Notes: generated by a model not told the origin, from the sequence alone. DNA of 53,018 bases from an uncultured Pelagibacteraceae bacterium (GCA_902597725.1 CACJYQ010000006.1:1-53018), one strand, 5' to 3'. Shown: positions 26,415 to 34,603, counted from the first letter of the stretch. Numbers and translations are program-made.

Positions 26415-27298
26415 GACAAGCTAAAATTACAGATTATCTTTTATTAATTTTGCTTGCATTAATTTGGGCTTCTGCCTTTTTTAATATTAAAATTGCAACA
26501 TACTCATATGGTCCAGTTACCATCGCATTTTTAAGAGTTTTTTTTGGAGCTATTCCAGTTTTATTACTTTGTTATTATAAAAATATAAAAATAGAAGCAT
26601 TCTCGAAAGATTGGCATTGGTTTGCTATGATTGGATTTATAAACCTAGTAGCACCTTTTTATTTGATTGCTTATGGAGTTCAATCAGTTCAAAGTAACTT
26701 AGCAGCAATTTTAATGTCAACAACACCTTTAAGCTCAACTGTTCTAGGTCATTTTTATACGACAAATGAAAAGTTTAATTTTATTAAAACATTTGGAATT
26801 TTAATAGGGTTTTCAGGAATACTGTATTTATTTTCAGATAATTTGTTAATCGATGAAAATAATTTTTTATCTGCTTTATTAATTCTTTTAGGCTCAACTT
26901 GTTATGTAATTGGTGGTGTACTAACTTTAAAAATTAGTAAGAAAAAAAATGAAAACGTAACAGGATCTATATTAATTTGGGCTACAATTATTTTGATACC
27001 ACTCGTCAGTTTTATAGAACAGCCTTGGAATTTAACACCAAGATTAGACTCGACAATTTCTGTTATTTATTTAGGTCTTGTTTCAACAGGTATTGCTTGG
27101 TTGTTACGATTTAGAATTTTAGTTAATAATGGTTTAATTTTCCAATCACAAGTTTCATATCTAATTCCAATTTTTGGAACAATTTTAAGTTATATATTTT
27201 TAAAAGAATTAATTACCACAAAAGTATTAATTTCTTTAATTGCTGTTTCAGTTGGAATTTATTTTGTAAGAAAAGCTGATTACAAAAAAACTACTTAA
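26411..27298 (+). CDS. EamA/DMT-family transporter
   Basis: The 295-residue protein has about ten predicted transmembrane helices in two EamA repeats. The first starts LLLILLALIWASAFFNIKIA with the common WAS-x-F pattern; the second starts near LILLGSTCYVIGGVLTL and ends with LKELITTKVLISLIAVSVGIYFV. Members export or import amino acids, nucleobases or other small metabolites; the substrate is unknown. It overlaps the YbaK-like gene and is convergent, overlapping slightly, with the homocysteine methyltransferase gene. Confidence 0.88.
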   Translation: MRQAKITDYLLLILLALIWASAFFNIKIATYSYGPVTIAFLRVFFGAIPVLLLCYYKNIKIEAFSKDWHWFAMIGFINLVAPFYLIAYGVQSVQSNLAAILMSTTPLSSTVLGHFYTTNEKFNFIKTFGILIGFSGILYLFSDNLLIDENNFLSALLILLGSTCYVIGGVLTLKISKKKNENVTGSILIWATIILIPLVSFIEQPWNLTPRLDSTISVIYLGLVSTGIAWLLRFRILVNNGLIFQSQVSYLIPIFGTILSYIFLKELITTKVLISLIAVSVGIYFVRKADYKKTT

Positions 27299-28199
27299 GT
27301 TTAGAAAAAGCTTTAATATGTAAAGGTGTAGTTTCACAACAACCACCAATAATTGTAGCTCCTGCATCTTTGAATTTTTTTGCAAATTCTAGCATTTTTT
27401 CTGGAGTTAAATCTTTTCTTACCCCAAGAAATTCATTTGGATTTCCTGTTTTGCTTTTATTGTACGCTCCAGTATAATTTGGTTTTGGATTAGTTCTCAC
27501 AAAACCATTTAGTTTGAAACCAAATGGAATATTTAAGCTTTTTATTTCTTTAAGATTTAAATCATAATTTTCTGGGGAAATGCATGATAAAATTATTCCT
27601 AGTAATTTTTCATGATTAATTTTGTTAAAAATTTCAGAAATTTTTTCACCACTAGGTAAATTTGTACCCTCTGATATATGAGCTCCAATTAAATATGGTT
27701 TATTAAATTCTTTTATACTTTCTATAGCAATTTTTAATTCTCTTACACTGCTTAAGACATCAAAATAGAAAAAATCAATATATGGGTTTAATAGTTTTGC
27801 TTGACTATAAAAATTATCTTCTATTTCTTTTTCTGATCTTGTATCGGCCTCATAAGTTAAATATTGAGGTGGCAATCCACCAGCAATAAGAGTTTTAGGA
27901 TATTTTTTTTTTGCTTTTTGAGCTATTTCACCGGCTTTAATATTTAAATACTCGTATTTATCTTCAACATTATTATCTTTTAATCTTATCTTTCTAGTTG
28001 TGAATGTAGTCGTTACAATTACCTCAGCACCAGACTTGATAAAGTCTAAATGTGTATCCAATAATAACTGATGATATTTTTCATGAAGTAACGCATTTGC
28101 ACTCCACAAAGTTCCATTAGGCTCCATACCTCTTGCAAGTAATTCCTGGCCCATACCACCATCTAAAATTCTTGTTTGTTTGAAAAAATTTAAATCCAT
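27291..28199 (-). CDS. bhmT: betaine-homocysteine / homocysteine S-methyltransferase
   Basis: The 302-residue zinc enzyme transfers a methyl group to homocysteine to make methionine. The N-terminus ILDGGMGQELLARG is the family signature. Zinc-ligand cysteines are in ILSCISPE and the paired GGCCETTP, the arrangement of BHMT (one distant Cys plus a Cys-Cys). GTLWSANAL and GAEVIVTTTF are also typical. Betaine as methyl donor is inferred from SAR11 physiology and from the control region: two S-adenosylmethionine riboswitch-like structures in the 130 bases upstream, meaning expression falls when SAM is plentiful. The ribosome-binding site GAGGA lies just 5' of the ATG. Confidence 0.9.
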   Translation of the reverse strand: MDLNFFKQTRILDGGMGQELLARGMEPNGTLWSANALLHEKYHQLLLDTHLDFIKSGAEVIVTTTFTTRKIRLKDNNVEDKYEYLNIKAGEIAQKAKKKYPKTLIAGGLPPQYLTYEADTRSEKEIEDNFYSQAKLLNPYIDFFYFDVLSSVRELKIAIESIKEFNKPYLIGAHISEGTNLPSGEKISEIFNKINHEKLLGIILSCISPENYDLNLKEIKSLNIPFGFKLNGFVRTNPKPNYTGAYNKSKTGNPNEFLGVRKDLTPEKMLEFAKKFKDAGATIIGGCCETTPLHIKAFSKLK

Positions 28200-28217
28200 A
28201 AAATCCTCACTTTTTTA

Positions 28218-28262
28218 GTGCTTTAGCTTTATGCAAGGCGCACAATATAGTTCAAATGCCTA
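28218..28262 (-). ncRNA. SAM-V-type riboswitch in bhmT leader
   Basis: On the minus strand AGGC (28261-28258) pairs with GCCT after an 18-base loop containing ATTTGAACTATATTG. GTGC at the end of that loop can pair with GCAC (28221-28218) as a pseudoknot. Between them lies CATAAAGCTAAAGC, the conserved core shared by SAM-II and SAM-V. This class was described in Pelagibacter-like bacteria upstream of methionine genes. The pseudoknot ends 10 bases before the GAGGA ribosome-binding site, and a competing CACT/AGTG hairpin (28220-28208) touches it, so translational control is likely. Folding was done by eye. Confidence 0.75.
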
Positions 28263-28282
28263 CAGATTGATTATTATGGGAT

Positions 28283-28326
28283 TTCCGTTTTAGCAGTTAA
28301 TGCCCGCAATAGGATCAAATCGGCAA
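28283..28326 (-). ncRNA. SAM-II-like riboswitch upstream of the SAM-V element
   Basis: Minus-strand sequence TTGCCGATTTGATCCTATTG followed by CGGGCATTAACTGCTAAAACGG matches the SAM-II layout. A stem TGCC/GGCA encloses a loop of the GATTTnAnCCnTATTG type, then an A-rich joining segment ends in GCTAAAA and a short 3' strand (GGA) that can pair with TCC of the loop. It lies about 20 bases upstream of the SAM-V element, giving a tandem arrangement. The third loop is shorter than in the crystallised SAM-II, and the pseudoknot only three pairs, so the assignment is less certain than SAM-V. I see no terminator between the two. Confidence 0.55.
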
Positions 28327-28451
28327 GACCTTTATACTTAATTTTAAATAGAAATCTTTATTAATTATATCTACAAATATTAATTAATTTTCTATAGATA
28401 CAACATATAGTATTTTGTTCAATTATAAGTAGTAAATAAAATTTATAAAAA

Positions 28452-28480
28452 TAGACACTACCCTCATTTACGAGTTTAAT
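28452..28480 (+). promoter_or_regulatory. candidate promoter of the ExaC-like aldehyde dehydrogenase gene
   Basis: TAGACA (28452-28457) and TTTAAT (28475-28480) resemble -35 and -10 hexamers separated by 17 bases. A start site 6-8 bases downstream would fall on or beside the ATG at 28486, giving a leaderless message for the long form. No Shine-Dalgarno precedes 28486, which agrees. A closely similar TAGACAC box lies before the second aldehyde dehydrogenase gene. This is a by-eye reading. Confidence 0.4.
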
Positions 28481-28485
28481 TGGCT

Positions 28486-30225
28486 ATGGCTACTAAAAGA
28501 AAGAAAAAAGCTAAGCCAAAAACCAATAAAAAAAAAACTAAATTGGTTAAATCTTCTAGAAAAAAAATAAGAACGAAAAAAAAAGTTAGGACAAAAAAGT
28601 CTGCGACTAAGAAGCGTTCTAAAATATCTAGAAAAAATAATAAGCTTAAGTCAATAAAAAAAACAAGAGGAGTAAAAAAAATGAGTGCAGAAGCTATGAA
28701 AGTGTCATCTGTATTAGATACTTCTCATTTGAAAGTAAAATTCCCGTTCAAAGCAAAATACGGGAACTACATTAACGGTAAGTTTGTAGAGCCAAAATCT
28801 GGAAAGTATTTTGATAATACATCTCCGATTTCAAATGAAGTAATCTGTTCAGTTGCACGATCAAATGAAAAAGACGTAGATGCAGCATTAGATGCAGCTC
28901 ACGCAGCTTTCCCAACTTGGGGTAAAACTTCAATTACGGAAAGATCAAACATTCTTCTTAAAATTGCAGATGTCATTGAGAAAAATCTTAATGTATTAGC
29001 AACAGCTGAATGTTTAGATAATGGTAAGCCAATTAGAGAATGTATGGCTGCTGATTTACCACTAGTAATAGATCATTGGAGATATTTTGCTGGAGTAATC
29101 AGAGCAGAGGAAGGTTCAGTTGCTGAAATAAGTAACAGTGAATATTCTTATCACATTCCAGAACCACTAGGTGTAGTTGGACAAATTATACCATGGAACT
29201 TTCCATTACTAATGGCAACTTGGAAACTTGCTCCAGCTTTAGCAGCAGGAAACTGTGTAGTGCTAAAACCAGCTGAGCAAACACCAGCATCAATCATGTT
29301 ACTTATGGAACTAATTGGAGATTTATTACCTCCAGGAGTAGTTAACGTAGTAAGTGGCTTTGGTTTAGAAGCTGGAAAACCACTAGCATCATCAAAAAGA
29401 ATCAAAAAGATTGCTTTCACTGGTGAAACAACAACTGGTAGATTGATTATGCAATATGCATCTCAAAACTTAATACCAATTACGTTAGAGCTGGGTGGAA
29501 AATCTCCTAATATTTTCTTTGAAGACGTCATGGCAAAAGATGATGACTTCTTTGATAAATGCTTAGAAGGTTTTGCAATGTTCACATTAAACCAAGGTGA
29601 AGTTTGTACTTGTCCAAGCAGAGTACTAGTTCAAGAGTCTATCTATGATAAGTTCATGGAGAAAGCAATTGCTAGAACAAAAGCTGTAAAACAAGACAAT
29701 CCTTTGAAAATGGAAACAATGATTGGAGCACAAGCATCATTAGAACAAATGGAAAAAATCAAATCTTATCTAGATTTAGGTAAGAAAGAAGGTGCCAAAG
29801 TTCTATGTGGTGGAAATGTTGCAAAAATCAATAGTGGTTTAGAAAAAGGAAACTACATTGAACCAACTATTTTTGAGGGTAATAACTCAATGCGTATCTT
29901 CCAAGAAGAAATTTTTGGACCAGTTGTATCAGTAACTAAATTTAAAGATGAGGCAGAAGCATTACAAATTGCTAATGACACACTCTATGGTTTAGGTGCT
30001 GGTGTTTGGACTAGAAATGGAAATATCGCTTACAGAATGGGTAGAGAAATACAAGCTGGTAGAGTATGGACTAACTGTTACCACGCTTATCCTGCACATG
30101 CTGCATTCGGCGGATACAAACAATCTGGTATCGGAAGAGAAACACACAAAATGATGCTTAACCACTACAGACAAGTGAAGAATCTTCACGTGTCTTACAG
30201 TGAGAAGAAATTAGGCTTCTTTTAA
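28486..30225 (+). CDS. NAD-dependent aldehyde dehydrogenase (ExaC/AldB-like) with Lys-rich N-terminal extension
   Basis: From ATG 28486 the product is 579 residues. Residues 1-65 are an extraordinarily basic tract of lysine and arginine with Ser, Thr and few other residues, resembling histone-tail or AlgP-like sequence. The remaining 514 residues are a standard aldehyde dehydrogenase: [21 protein letters not shown] (quoted [13 protein letters not shown]), LELGGKSPN with the base Glu, and [11 protein letters not shown] with catalytic Cys at residue 309 of the short form. An alternative ATG at 28681 has an ideal AGGAG eight bases upstream and gives a normal-length enzyme. An in-frame TTG at 28480 is also possible. 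The DUF779 gene that follows is the usual ExaC neighbour, supporting acetaldehyde-type oxidation. Confidence 0.9.
   Translation: MATKRKKKAKPKTNKKKTKLVKSSRKKIRTKKKVRTKKSATKKRSKISRKNNKLKSIKKTRGVKKMSAEAMKVSSVLDTSHLKVKFPFKAKYGNYINGKFVEPKSGKYFDNTSPISNEVICSVARSNEKDVDAALDAAHAAFPTWGKTSITERSNILLKIADVIEKNLNVLATAECLDNGKPIRECMAADLPLVIDHWRYFAGVIRAEEGSVAEISNSEYSYHIPEPLGVVGQIIPWNFPLLMATWKLAPALAAGNCVVLKPAEQTPASIMLLMELIGDLLPPGVVNVVSGFGLEAGKPLASSKRIKKIAFTGETTTGRLIMQYASQNLIPITLELGGKSPNIFFEDVMAKDDDFFDKCLEGFAMFTLNQGEVCTCPSRVLVQESIYDKFMEKAIARTKAVKQDNPLKMETMIGAQASLEQMEKIKSYLDLGKKEGAKVLCGGNVAKINSGLEKGNYIEPTIFEGNNSMRIFQEEIFGPVVSVTKFKDEAEALQIANDTLYGLGAGVWTRNGNIAYRMGREIQAGRVWTNCYHAYPAHAAFGGYKQSGIGRETHKMMLNHYRQVKNLHVSYSEKKLGFF
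28668..28683 (+). promoter_or_regulatory. internal ribosome-binding site and alternative start of the aldehyde dehydrogenase
   Basis: AGGAG (28668-28672) lies eight bases before ATG 28681 within the open frame of the Lys-rich extension. The protein from this ATG ([10 protein letters not shown]...) has the usual length for the ExaC-like family. The site suggests that much or all of the enzyme is made without the basic extension, or that both forms are made. Confidence 0.6.
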
Positions 30226-30242
30226 AAACAATCTAATATATA

Positions 30243-30275
30243 ATGGCCCGTGAGGAATCACGGGCCATATTTTTT
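30243..30275 (+). terminator. intrinsic terminator hairpin before DUF779
   Basis: ATGGCCCGTGA (30243-30253), loop GGAA, and TCACGGGCCAT (30258-30268) form a perfect 11-base-pair stem, GC-rich against an AT-rich background, followed by ATTTTTT. This is the clearest Rho-independent terminator in the window. It follows the aldehyde dehydrogenase stop by 17 bases and ends at the DUF779 ATG, so it should reduce, and might regulate, read-through into DUF779. Confidence 0.85.
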
Positions 30276-30629
30276 ATGAAAGTAAAAGCAACAAGTTCAG
30301 CACTAAAACTGATTGAAGAGCTTAAAGCTCAACACGGTGAAGAGCTATTATTTCACCAGTCTGGTGGATGTTGTGACGGAAGTGCACCAATGTGTTATCC
30401 TAGAAATGAGTATATGGTTGGTTCTAGCGACGTGAAGCTTGGAGAAATTGGTGGAGTGCCTTTTTACATGAACGATGACCAATATGAAAAATGGAAACAT
30501 ACTGATTTAACAATAGATGCCGTTAATGGTATTGGTGGAATGTTTTCATTAGATAATGGTACTGGAAAAAGATTTTTGACAAAATCTGAGATTTGTCTTG
30601 TTGTGGATAACGACTCAAAGAAAAATTAA
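30276..30629 (+). CDS. DUF779 protein, aldehyde dehydrogenase-associated
   Basis: This is a 117-residue protein with the DUF779 signature FHQSGGCCDGSAPMCYP, a cysteine-rich stretch that may bind metal, and LGEIGGVPFYMNDDQYE. In many proteobacteria a DUF779 gene sits next to an ExaC-like acetaldehyde dehydrogenase, as here; the function is unknown. The frame can be read from an ATG at 30243, but those codons are one arm-loop-arm of a terminator hairpin and have no family similarity, so the ATG at 30276 is chosen. No Shine-Dalgarno fits between hairpin and start, which is unusual. Confidence 0.85.
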   Translation: MKVKATSSALKLIEELKAQHGEELLFHQSGGCCDGSAPMCYPRNEYMVGSSDVKLGEIGGVPFYMNDDQYEKWKHTDLTIDAVNGIGGMFSLDNGTGKRFLTKSEICLVVDNDSKKN

Positions 30630-30646
30630 TTATTCATTAATTTTTT

Positions 30647-31120
30647 ATGTCTGTTTACTTAAGTTCTCAAAAAATCATTAAAGATTGGATAGATTATAAT
30701 GATCATATGAACGTATCATATTATCTTTTGATCTTTGATAAATATGGAGCAGACACTTTAAATAATATATTCAAAATGGGAGAGCACTCAGCAAAAACAA
30801 CTGGCAAAAGCACTATGATAGTAGAGTCAAATATTACCTACAATCAAGAGCTCAAAGTTGATGATGAGGTTGACGTTAATTTAGTTTATTTTGATCACGA
30901 CAAAAAAAGACTGCAATATAAAATGGAAATGGTACATAAAGAAAAAAAGTTTCTCGCATCAACAATAGAAGTTCTTGCTTTATATGTTGATTTAAATAGT
31001 AGAAAAGTTTCTGAATTTGAAGATGAAAAAGTAAAAATTATGGATGATTACATCCAACAACATTCTTCAAAATTTAATAATGAAAATCTTAAATTTTCTT
31101 ACAAATTAAAAAAAAATTAA
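30647..31120 (+). CDS. hot-dog fold acyl-CoA thioesterase family protein
   Basis: A 157-residue protein with the 4HBT-type opening DWIDYNDHMNVSYYL, in which the conserved Asp/Asn-His pattern marks the thioesterase active site, and a beta-rich middle (STMIVESNITYNQELKVDDEV). Relatives act on short or substituted acyl-CoAs, including betainyl-CoA in carnitine catabolism; substrate here is unknown. It lies 17 bases after DUF779 and ends at a hairpin shared with the convergent GYD gene. Confidence 0.8.
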   Translation: MSVYLSSQKIIKDWIDYNDHMNVSYYLLIFDKYGADTLNNIFKMGEHSAKTTGKSTMIVESNITYNQELKVDDEVDVNLVYFDHDKKRLQYKMEMVHKEKKFLASTIEVLALYVDLNSRKVSEFEDEKVKIMDDYIQQHSSKFNNENLKFSYKLKKN

Positions 31121-31152
31121 TATAACTTCCAGTCCGCAGCCGGAAGTTATAT
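31120..31152. terminator. bidirectional terminator between thioesterase and GYD genes
   Basis: ATATAACTTCC (31120-31130) and GGAAGTTATAT (31142-31152) form an 11-base-pair perfect stem with an 11-base loop. On the minus strand it is followed by TTAATTTTTTTTT, a good U-tract for the GYD gene. On the plus strand the downstream tract is poor in T, so termination there is less certain. The position between two convergent stops supports the call. Confidence 0.7.
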
Positions 31153-31159
31153 CAAAAGA

Positions 31160-31477
31160 TTATTGGCCTGGGGCTTTGTAACCAATTTTACTAGCTTTCG
31201 TTGTAGCTTTTGTAAAATCAATTGCCTCAAGTATTGTTAAGTTTTTTACAGCTCCTGATGCTTCAACAACCAATTTAATTGCTGCAAAATCATCAAAACT
31301 TGGAACGTCAGTAACAACTACAAAATCATAAGAACCTCTAACAATATCCATGCTATGCATTGTTCCACCCATAGCTTTTGTTAATTGTTCTACAACAGCT
31401 TTTCTATCACTTGTTGGATCTTTTAAAAATCCCTGAAAAGCTTTTTCAGTGTAATTACCCATTATATATGCTTTCAT
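31160..31477 (-). CDS. GYD-domain protein
   Basis: The 105-residue protein has the GYD-family pattern: YIMGNYTEKAFQGFLKDP, a central VRGSYDFVVVTDVPSFDDFAAI (quoted GSYDFVVVTDVPS) with the family's GxYD motif, and a small C-terminal helix. The fold is a ferredoxin-like alpha/beta sandwich, probably dimeric. The function is unknown. It has its own AAGGAG ribosome-binding site, is divergent from the second aldehyde dehydrogenase and ends at a strong hairpin. Confidence 0.85.
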   Translation of the reverse strand: MKAYIMGNYTEKAFQGFLKDPTSDRKAVVEQLTKAMGGTMHSMDIVRGSYDFVVVTDVPSFDDFAAIKLVVEASGAVKNLTILEAIDFTKATTKASKIGYKAPGQ

Positions 31478-31545
31478 CTTGAACTCCTTTTTTTTAATAA
31501 GATTATCATCTAATCAAAGATAATTAATGTGTAAAAATTACATAG

Positions 31546-31573
31546 TAGACACAACTTATAGTAATGCTAAATT
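31546..31573 (+). promoter_or_regulatory. candidate promoter of the second aldehyde dehydrogenase gene
   Basis: TAGACA (31546-31551) followed after 16 bases by TAAATT (31568-31573) could be -35 and -10 hexamers. ATG 31580 lies only six bases further on, and no Shine-Dalgarno is visible, so a leaderless transcript is possible. The same TAGACAC box precedes the first aldehyde dehydrogenase at 28452. Confidence 0.35.
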
Positions 31574-31579
31574 GAATTT

Positions 31580-33022
31580 ATGTACGAAAAATTTGGACAA
31601 TTTATCGACGGTCAATGGCAAAAATCATCAGATGGAGGAACTTACGAAGTAATTAATCCAGCAAATGAAGAAGTTTTGGGAAAAGCCTCTAAAGCTACAC
31701 CTGAGGATGTTGATAAAGCATTAAAGTCTGCTGCAAAAGGATTAGAAGTTTGGAAAAAAACTGCTCCTTGGCAAAGATCTTATATCATCAGAAAAATAGC
31801 AGACAAAATGAGAGAGAAACAAGATGTGCTTGCTAAATGGATGACATTAGAAGTTGGAAAACCTTTCGCAGAAGCCAAAGGTGAAGTAGGAGGCGCTGCA
31901 GATATTTTTGAATGGAATGCCGAAGAAACAAAAAGAATTTATGGACAAACTGTTGAAAGTAGATTTGAGGATACAAGAGTACATGTTTACTATCAACCAG
32001 TTGGTGTTGTTGCAGCATTAACACCTTGGAATTTTCCTGCAGTATTATCTGCTAGAAAAATTTCAACTGCATTAGCGGCTGGCTGTTCTGTTATAGTTAA
32101 ACCCGATGTGATAACTCCAGGAATTGTAATGGAGATGGTTGATATATGTAGAGAATGTGGTGTCCCACCGGGTGTAGTGAATCTTTTATCAGGTGATCCA
32201 CCAAGTATCGCTCAACAATTGATAGCTTCAGATATAGTTAAAAAAATTTCTATAACTGGGTCATCGAGAGTTGGAAAGTTAATATTAAAACAAGCTGCAG
32301 ATAAAGTTCAAAGAGTAACAATGGAGTTGTCAGGTCATTCACCTTTTATTGTATTTGATGATGCTGATATTAAAAAAGCAGCTGATATGGCAATTGCTGC
32401 TAAATTTAGAAACAATGGTCAAGTTTGTATATCGCCTAACCGATTTTATATTCACGAGAGAAAAAAGGATGAATTTGTAAATTTATTTATTGAGAAAACA
32501 AAAAAATTGAAAATAGGTGACGGTATGGATCCCTCAACTCAATTAGGTCCATTAACCACAAAAAAGAGGCTAAACGAAATTGAGGAATTAGTTGAAAAAA
32601 CTAAAGAAGAAGGTGCAAAAGTTTTACTAGGTGGAAAAAGACCCTCTGGGTTTAATAAAGGTTTTTATTATGAACCAACAATATTTGATGAAGTAAAAGA
32701 TGATTTTACGATAATGAAACAAGAGCCTTTTGGGCCATTGGTTCCAATGTTATCATTCAAATCTTTTGATGATGTAATTAAAAGAGCTAATAATCATGAG
32801 CTTGGTTTGTGTAGTTATGTATGTACCAACTCAATGGAGACAGCACATCTTGCGTCAGAACAATTAGAAACAGGTTCAGTCGCTGTTAACACACCTATGG
32901 TAGCTATTGCTGAAGCACCTTTTGGGGGAATTAAACAGAGTGGTTATGGACGTGAAGGTGGGTCAATGGCAATAAAAGATTATCTAAACATTAAATATAC
33001 TCATCTTGGTATTAAAGGTTAA
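31580..33022 (+). CDS. aldehyde dehydrogenase, succinate-semialdehyde dehydrogenase-like
   Basis: This 480-residue NAD(P)-dependent dehydrogenase opens with FGQFIDGQWQKSSDGGTYEVINP, of which GQFIDGQW is typical. It has LTPWNFPAVLSARKISTALAAG (quoted LTPWNFPA), VTMELSGHSPFIVFDDAD with the base Glu, and NNGQVCISPNRF with catalytic Cys283. Length and motifs match the GabD-like class, but substrate could be another semialdehyde. It begins a plus-strand run with an FAH-family hydrolase directly after (stop adjacent to start), suggesting a shared catabolic route. Confidence 0.92.
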   Translation: MYEKFGQFIDGQWQKSSDGGTYEVINPANEEVLGKASKATPEDVDKALKSAAKGLEVWKKTAPWQRSYIIRKIADKMREKQDVLAKWMTLEVGKPFAEAKGEVGGAADIFEWNAEETKRIYGQTVESRFEDTRVHVYYQPVGVVAALTPWNFPAVLSARKISTALAAGCSVIVKPDVITPGIVMEMVDICRECGVPPGVVNLLSGDPPSIAQQLIASDIVKKISITGSSRVGKLILKQAADKVQRVTMELSGHSPFIVFDDADIKKAADMAIAAKFRNNGQVCISPNRFYIHERKKDEFVNLFIEKTKKLKIGDGMDPSTQLGPLTTKKRLNEIEELVEKTKEEGAKVLLGGKRPSGFNKGFYYEPTIFDEVKDDFTIMKQEPFGPLVPMLSFKSFDDVIKRANNHELGLCSYVCTNSMETAHLASEQLETGSVAVNTPMVAIAEAPFGGIKQSGYGREGGSMAIKDYLNIKYTHLGIKG

Positions 33023-33025
33023 TTG

Positions 33026-33871
33026 ATGAAACTTTTAAGGGTTGGTGAGCATGGCAAGGAAATACCTGCAATTATTGACAATCAAAATAATTTTCGAAAT
33101 TTATCAAATATTTTAAAAGATTTTACACCGGAAAATTTGAATTTTGAAAATTTAGATAAAATAAAAAAGCTAGATTTAAATTCTCTTCCATTGATTGAAA
33201 GCACCAAGAGAATTGGACCGTGTGTAATAAAACCAGCAAATTTTATTGCAATAGGTTTAAATTATAAGGCTCATGCTGAGGAAACAAATTCTAATGCTCC
33301 AAAAGAGCCAATAGTTTTTAATAAATCTCCAAATTGTATTGTCGGACCAAATGACAATATTGTAATACCGAAAAATTCAAAGTCTTTAGATCACGAAGTA
33401 GAAATTGCAATGATTATTGGAAGTAAAGCTAAATATGTTAAAGAGGATGAAGCTCAGAAACATGTATTAGGTTATTGTATTTGTAATGATATAAGTGAGA
33501 GAGAATGGCAAAAAGATAGAGGTGGTCAATGGGTAAAAGGAAAATCTGGAGACACCTTTGGTCCATTGGGTCCGTATTTGGTAACAAAGGATGAAATTGA
33601 CAATTTATTTAATTTAAATTTATCTTTAGATCTTAATGGAAAAAGAAGACAAACTGGAAATACCAGTTTAATGATATTTAATTTTAATTTTTTAATTTCA
33701 CATATCAGTCAATTTATAACTTTAATGCCGGGTGATATTATCACAACAGGCACACCTGCAGGAGTGGGGATGGGAATGAATCCACCAGATTATTTAAAAA
33801 ACGGTGATGAAATGATTTTAAGAGTAGACAATCTTGGAGAACAAAAATTGAAAGTTGTAGAAGAAAAATAA
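33026..33871 (+). CDS. fumarylacetoacetate hydrolase-family protein
   Basis: A 281-residue enzyme of the FAH superfamily, which hydrolyses, decarboxylates or tautomerises 2-oxo or 1,3-diketo acids. It shows FIAIGLNYKAHAEE, the metal-binding LDHEVEIAMIIG, and GDIITTGTPAGVGMG. The Glu/Asp ligands of a divalent metal are present. The exact substrate is not clear; relatives include ureidoglycolate lyase and 2-hydroxyhepta-diene-dioate isomerase. The ATG at 33026 is preferred; a TTG at 33023 is in frame. The stop overlaps the ccdA start by one base. Confidence 0.9.
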   Translation: MKLLRVGEHGKEIPAIIDNQNNFRNLSNILKDFTPENLNFENLDKIKKLDLNSLPLIESTKRIGPCVIKPANFIAIGLNYKAHAEETNSNAPKEPIVFNKSPNCIVGPNDNIVIPKNSKSLDHEVEIAMIIGSKAKYVKEDEAQKHVLGYCICNDISEREWQKDRGGQWVKGKSGDTFGPLGPYLVTKDEIDNLFNLNLSLDLNGKRRQTGNTSLMIFNFNFLISHISQFITLMPGDIITTGTPAGVGMGMNPPDYLKNGDEMILRVDNLGEQKLKVVEEK

Positions 33872-34578
33872 TGATTGAATTAATTATTGCATTTGGAGCT
33901 GGATTGATAAGTTTTTTATCACCATGCGTTTTACCACTCATACCTGGTTATATTTCTTATATTTCTGGAAGTTCCATAGATGAGCTGGTTGATAAAAAAA
34001 ATATCAGTTTATTTCCAATTATTCTATTTACAGTTGGTTTTTCTTTAGTCTTCATAACCTTTGGAGCAGCCTCAACTTTTCTAGGAAAAATTTTTCTAGA
34101 GAATTCTTATGAATTAAGAATAGCCGCAGGATTAGTTATAATAATCTTATCGCTTCATATAATTGGTATAATAAATTTAAAATTTTTAAATTATGAAAAG
34201 AGAATTCAAACAAATATTAACAAAAGTGTATTTAGCCCAATATTAATAGGAATGGCATTTGCATTTGGTTGGACACCATGTATTGGACCTATTTTAGGAT
34301 CTATTTTAGTTTTAGCTGCAACTGAGGAAAGTTTAAGCCAAGGAATATTATTGTTATCTTTTTATTCTATTGGATTAGCTATTCCATTTATTTTATCAGG
34401 TTATTTAATACAAAGATTCCTTATTTTTTCAAAAAATTTTAGAAAGAATATTAATTTAGTGTCAAAAATAGGTGGAATTATTTTATTAATTACAGGCATT
34501 TTAATATTAACAAATCAATTACAAGCAATAGGATTTTACTTAATTGAATATTTGCCAGTTTTACAAAAGTTAGGATAA
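33871..34578 (+). CDS. ccdA: CcdA-family cytochrome c biogenesis / thiol-transport protein
   Basis: The 235-residue membrane protein has six predicted helices and two intramembrane cysteines, Cys19 in FLSPCVLPLIPGY and Cys137 in GWTPCIGPIL, the pair that relays reducing equivalents from cytoplasmic thioredoxin to the periplasm. The length and lack of extra domains match CcdA rather than DsbD. It would keep apocytochrome c haem-binding cysteines reduced. It shares a base with the upstream FAH gene, and no other cytochrome c maturation gene is adjacent. Confidence 0.92.
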   Translation: MIELIIAFGAGLISFLSPCVLPLIPGYISYISGSSIDELVDKKNISLFPIILFTVGFSLVFITFGAASTFLGKIFLENSYELRIAAGLVIIILSLHIIGIINLKFLNYEKRIQTNINKSVFSPILIGMAFAFGWTPCIGPILGSILVLAATEESLSQGILLLSFYSIGLAIPFILSGYLIQRFLIFSKNFRKNINLVSKIGGIILLITGILILTNQLQAIGFYLIEYLPVLQKLG

Positions 34579-34603
34579 TTATAATTTAACTTTTAATATT
34601 ATT

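Noticed and set aside
28200..28485. tRNA or small-protein gene in the bhmT/aldehyde dehydrogenase gap
   Set aside because: The pairing on the minus strand fits the two riboswitch-like elements and a promoter; no cloverleaf or good short frame was found.
30243..30275. N-terminal extension of DUF779 (MAREESRAIFF) from the ATG at 30243
   Set aside because: Those codons are the two arms and loop of a perfect terminator hairpin, and the family starts at the ATG at 30276.
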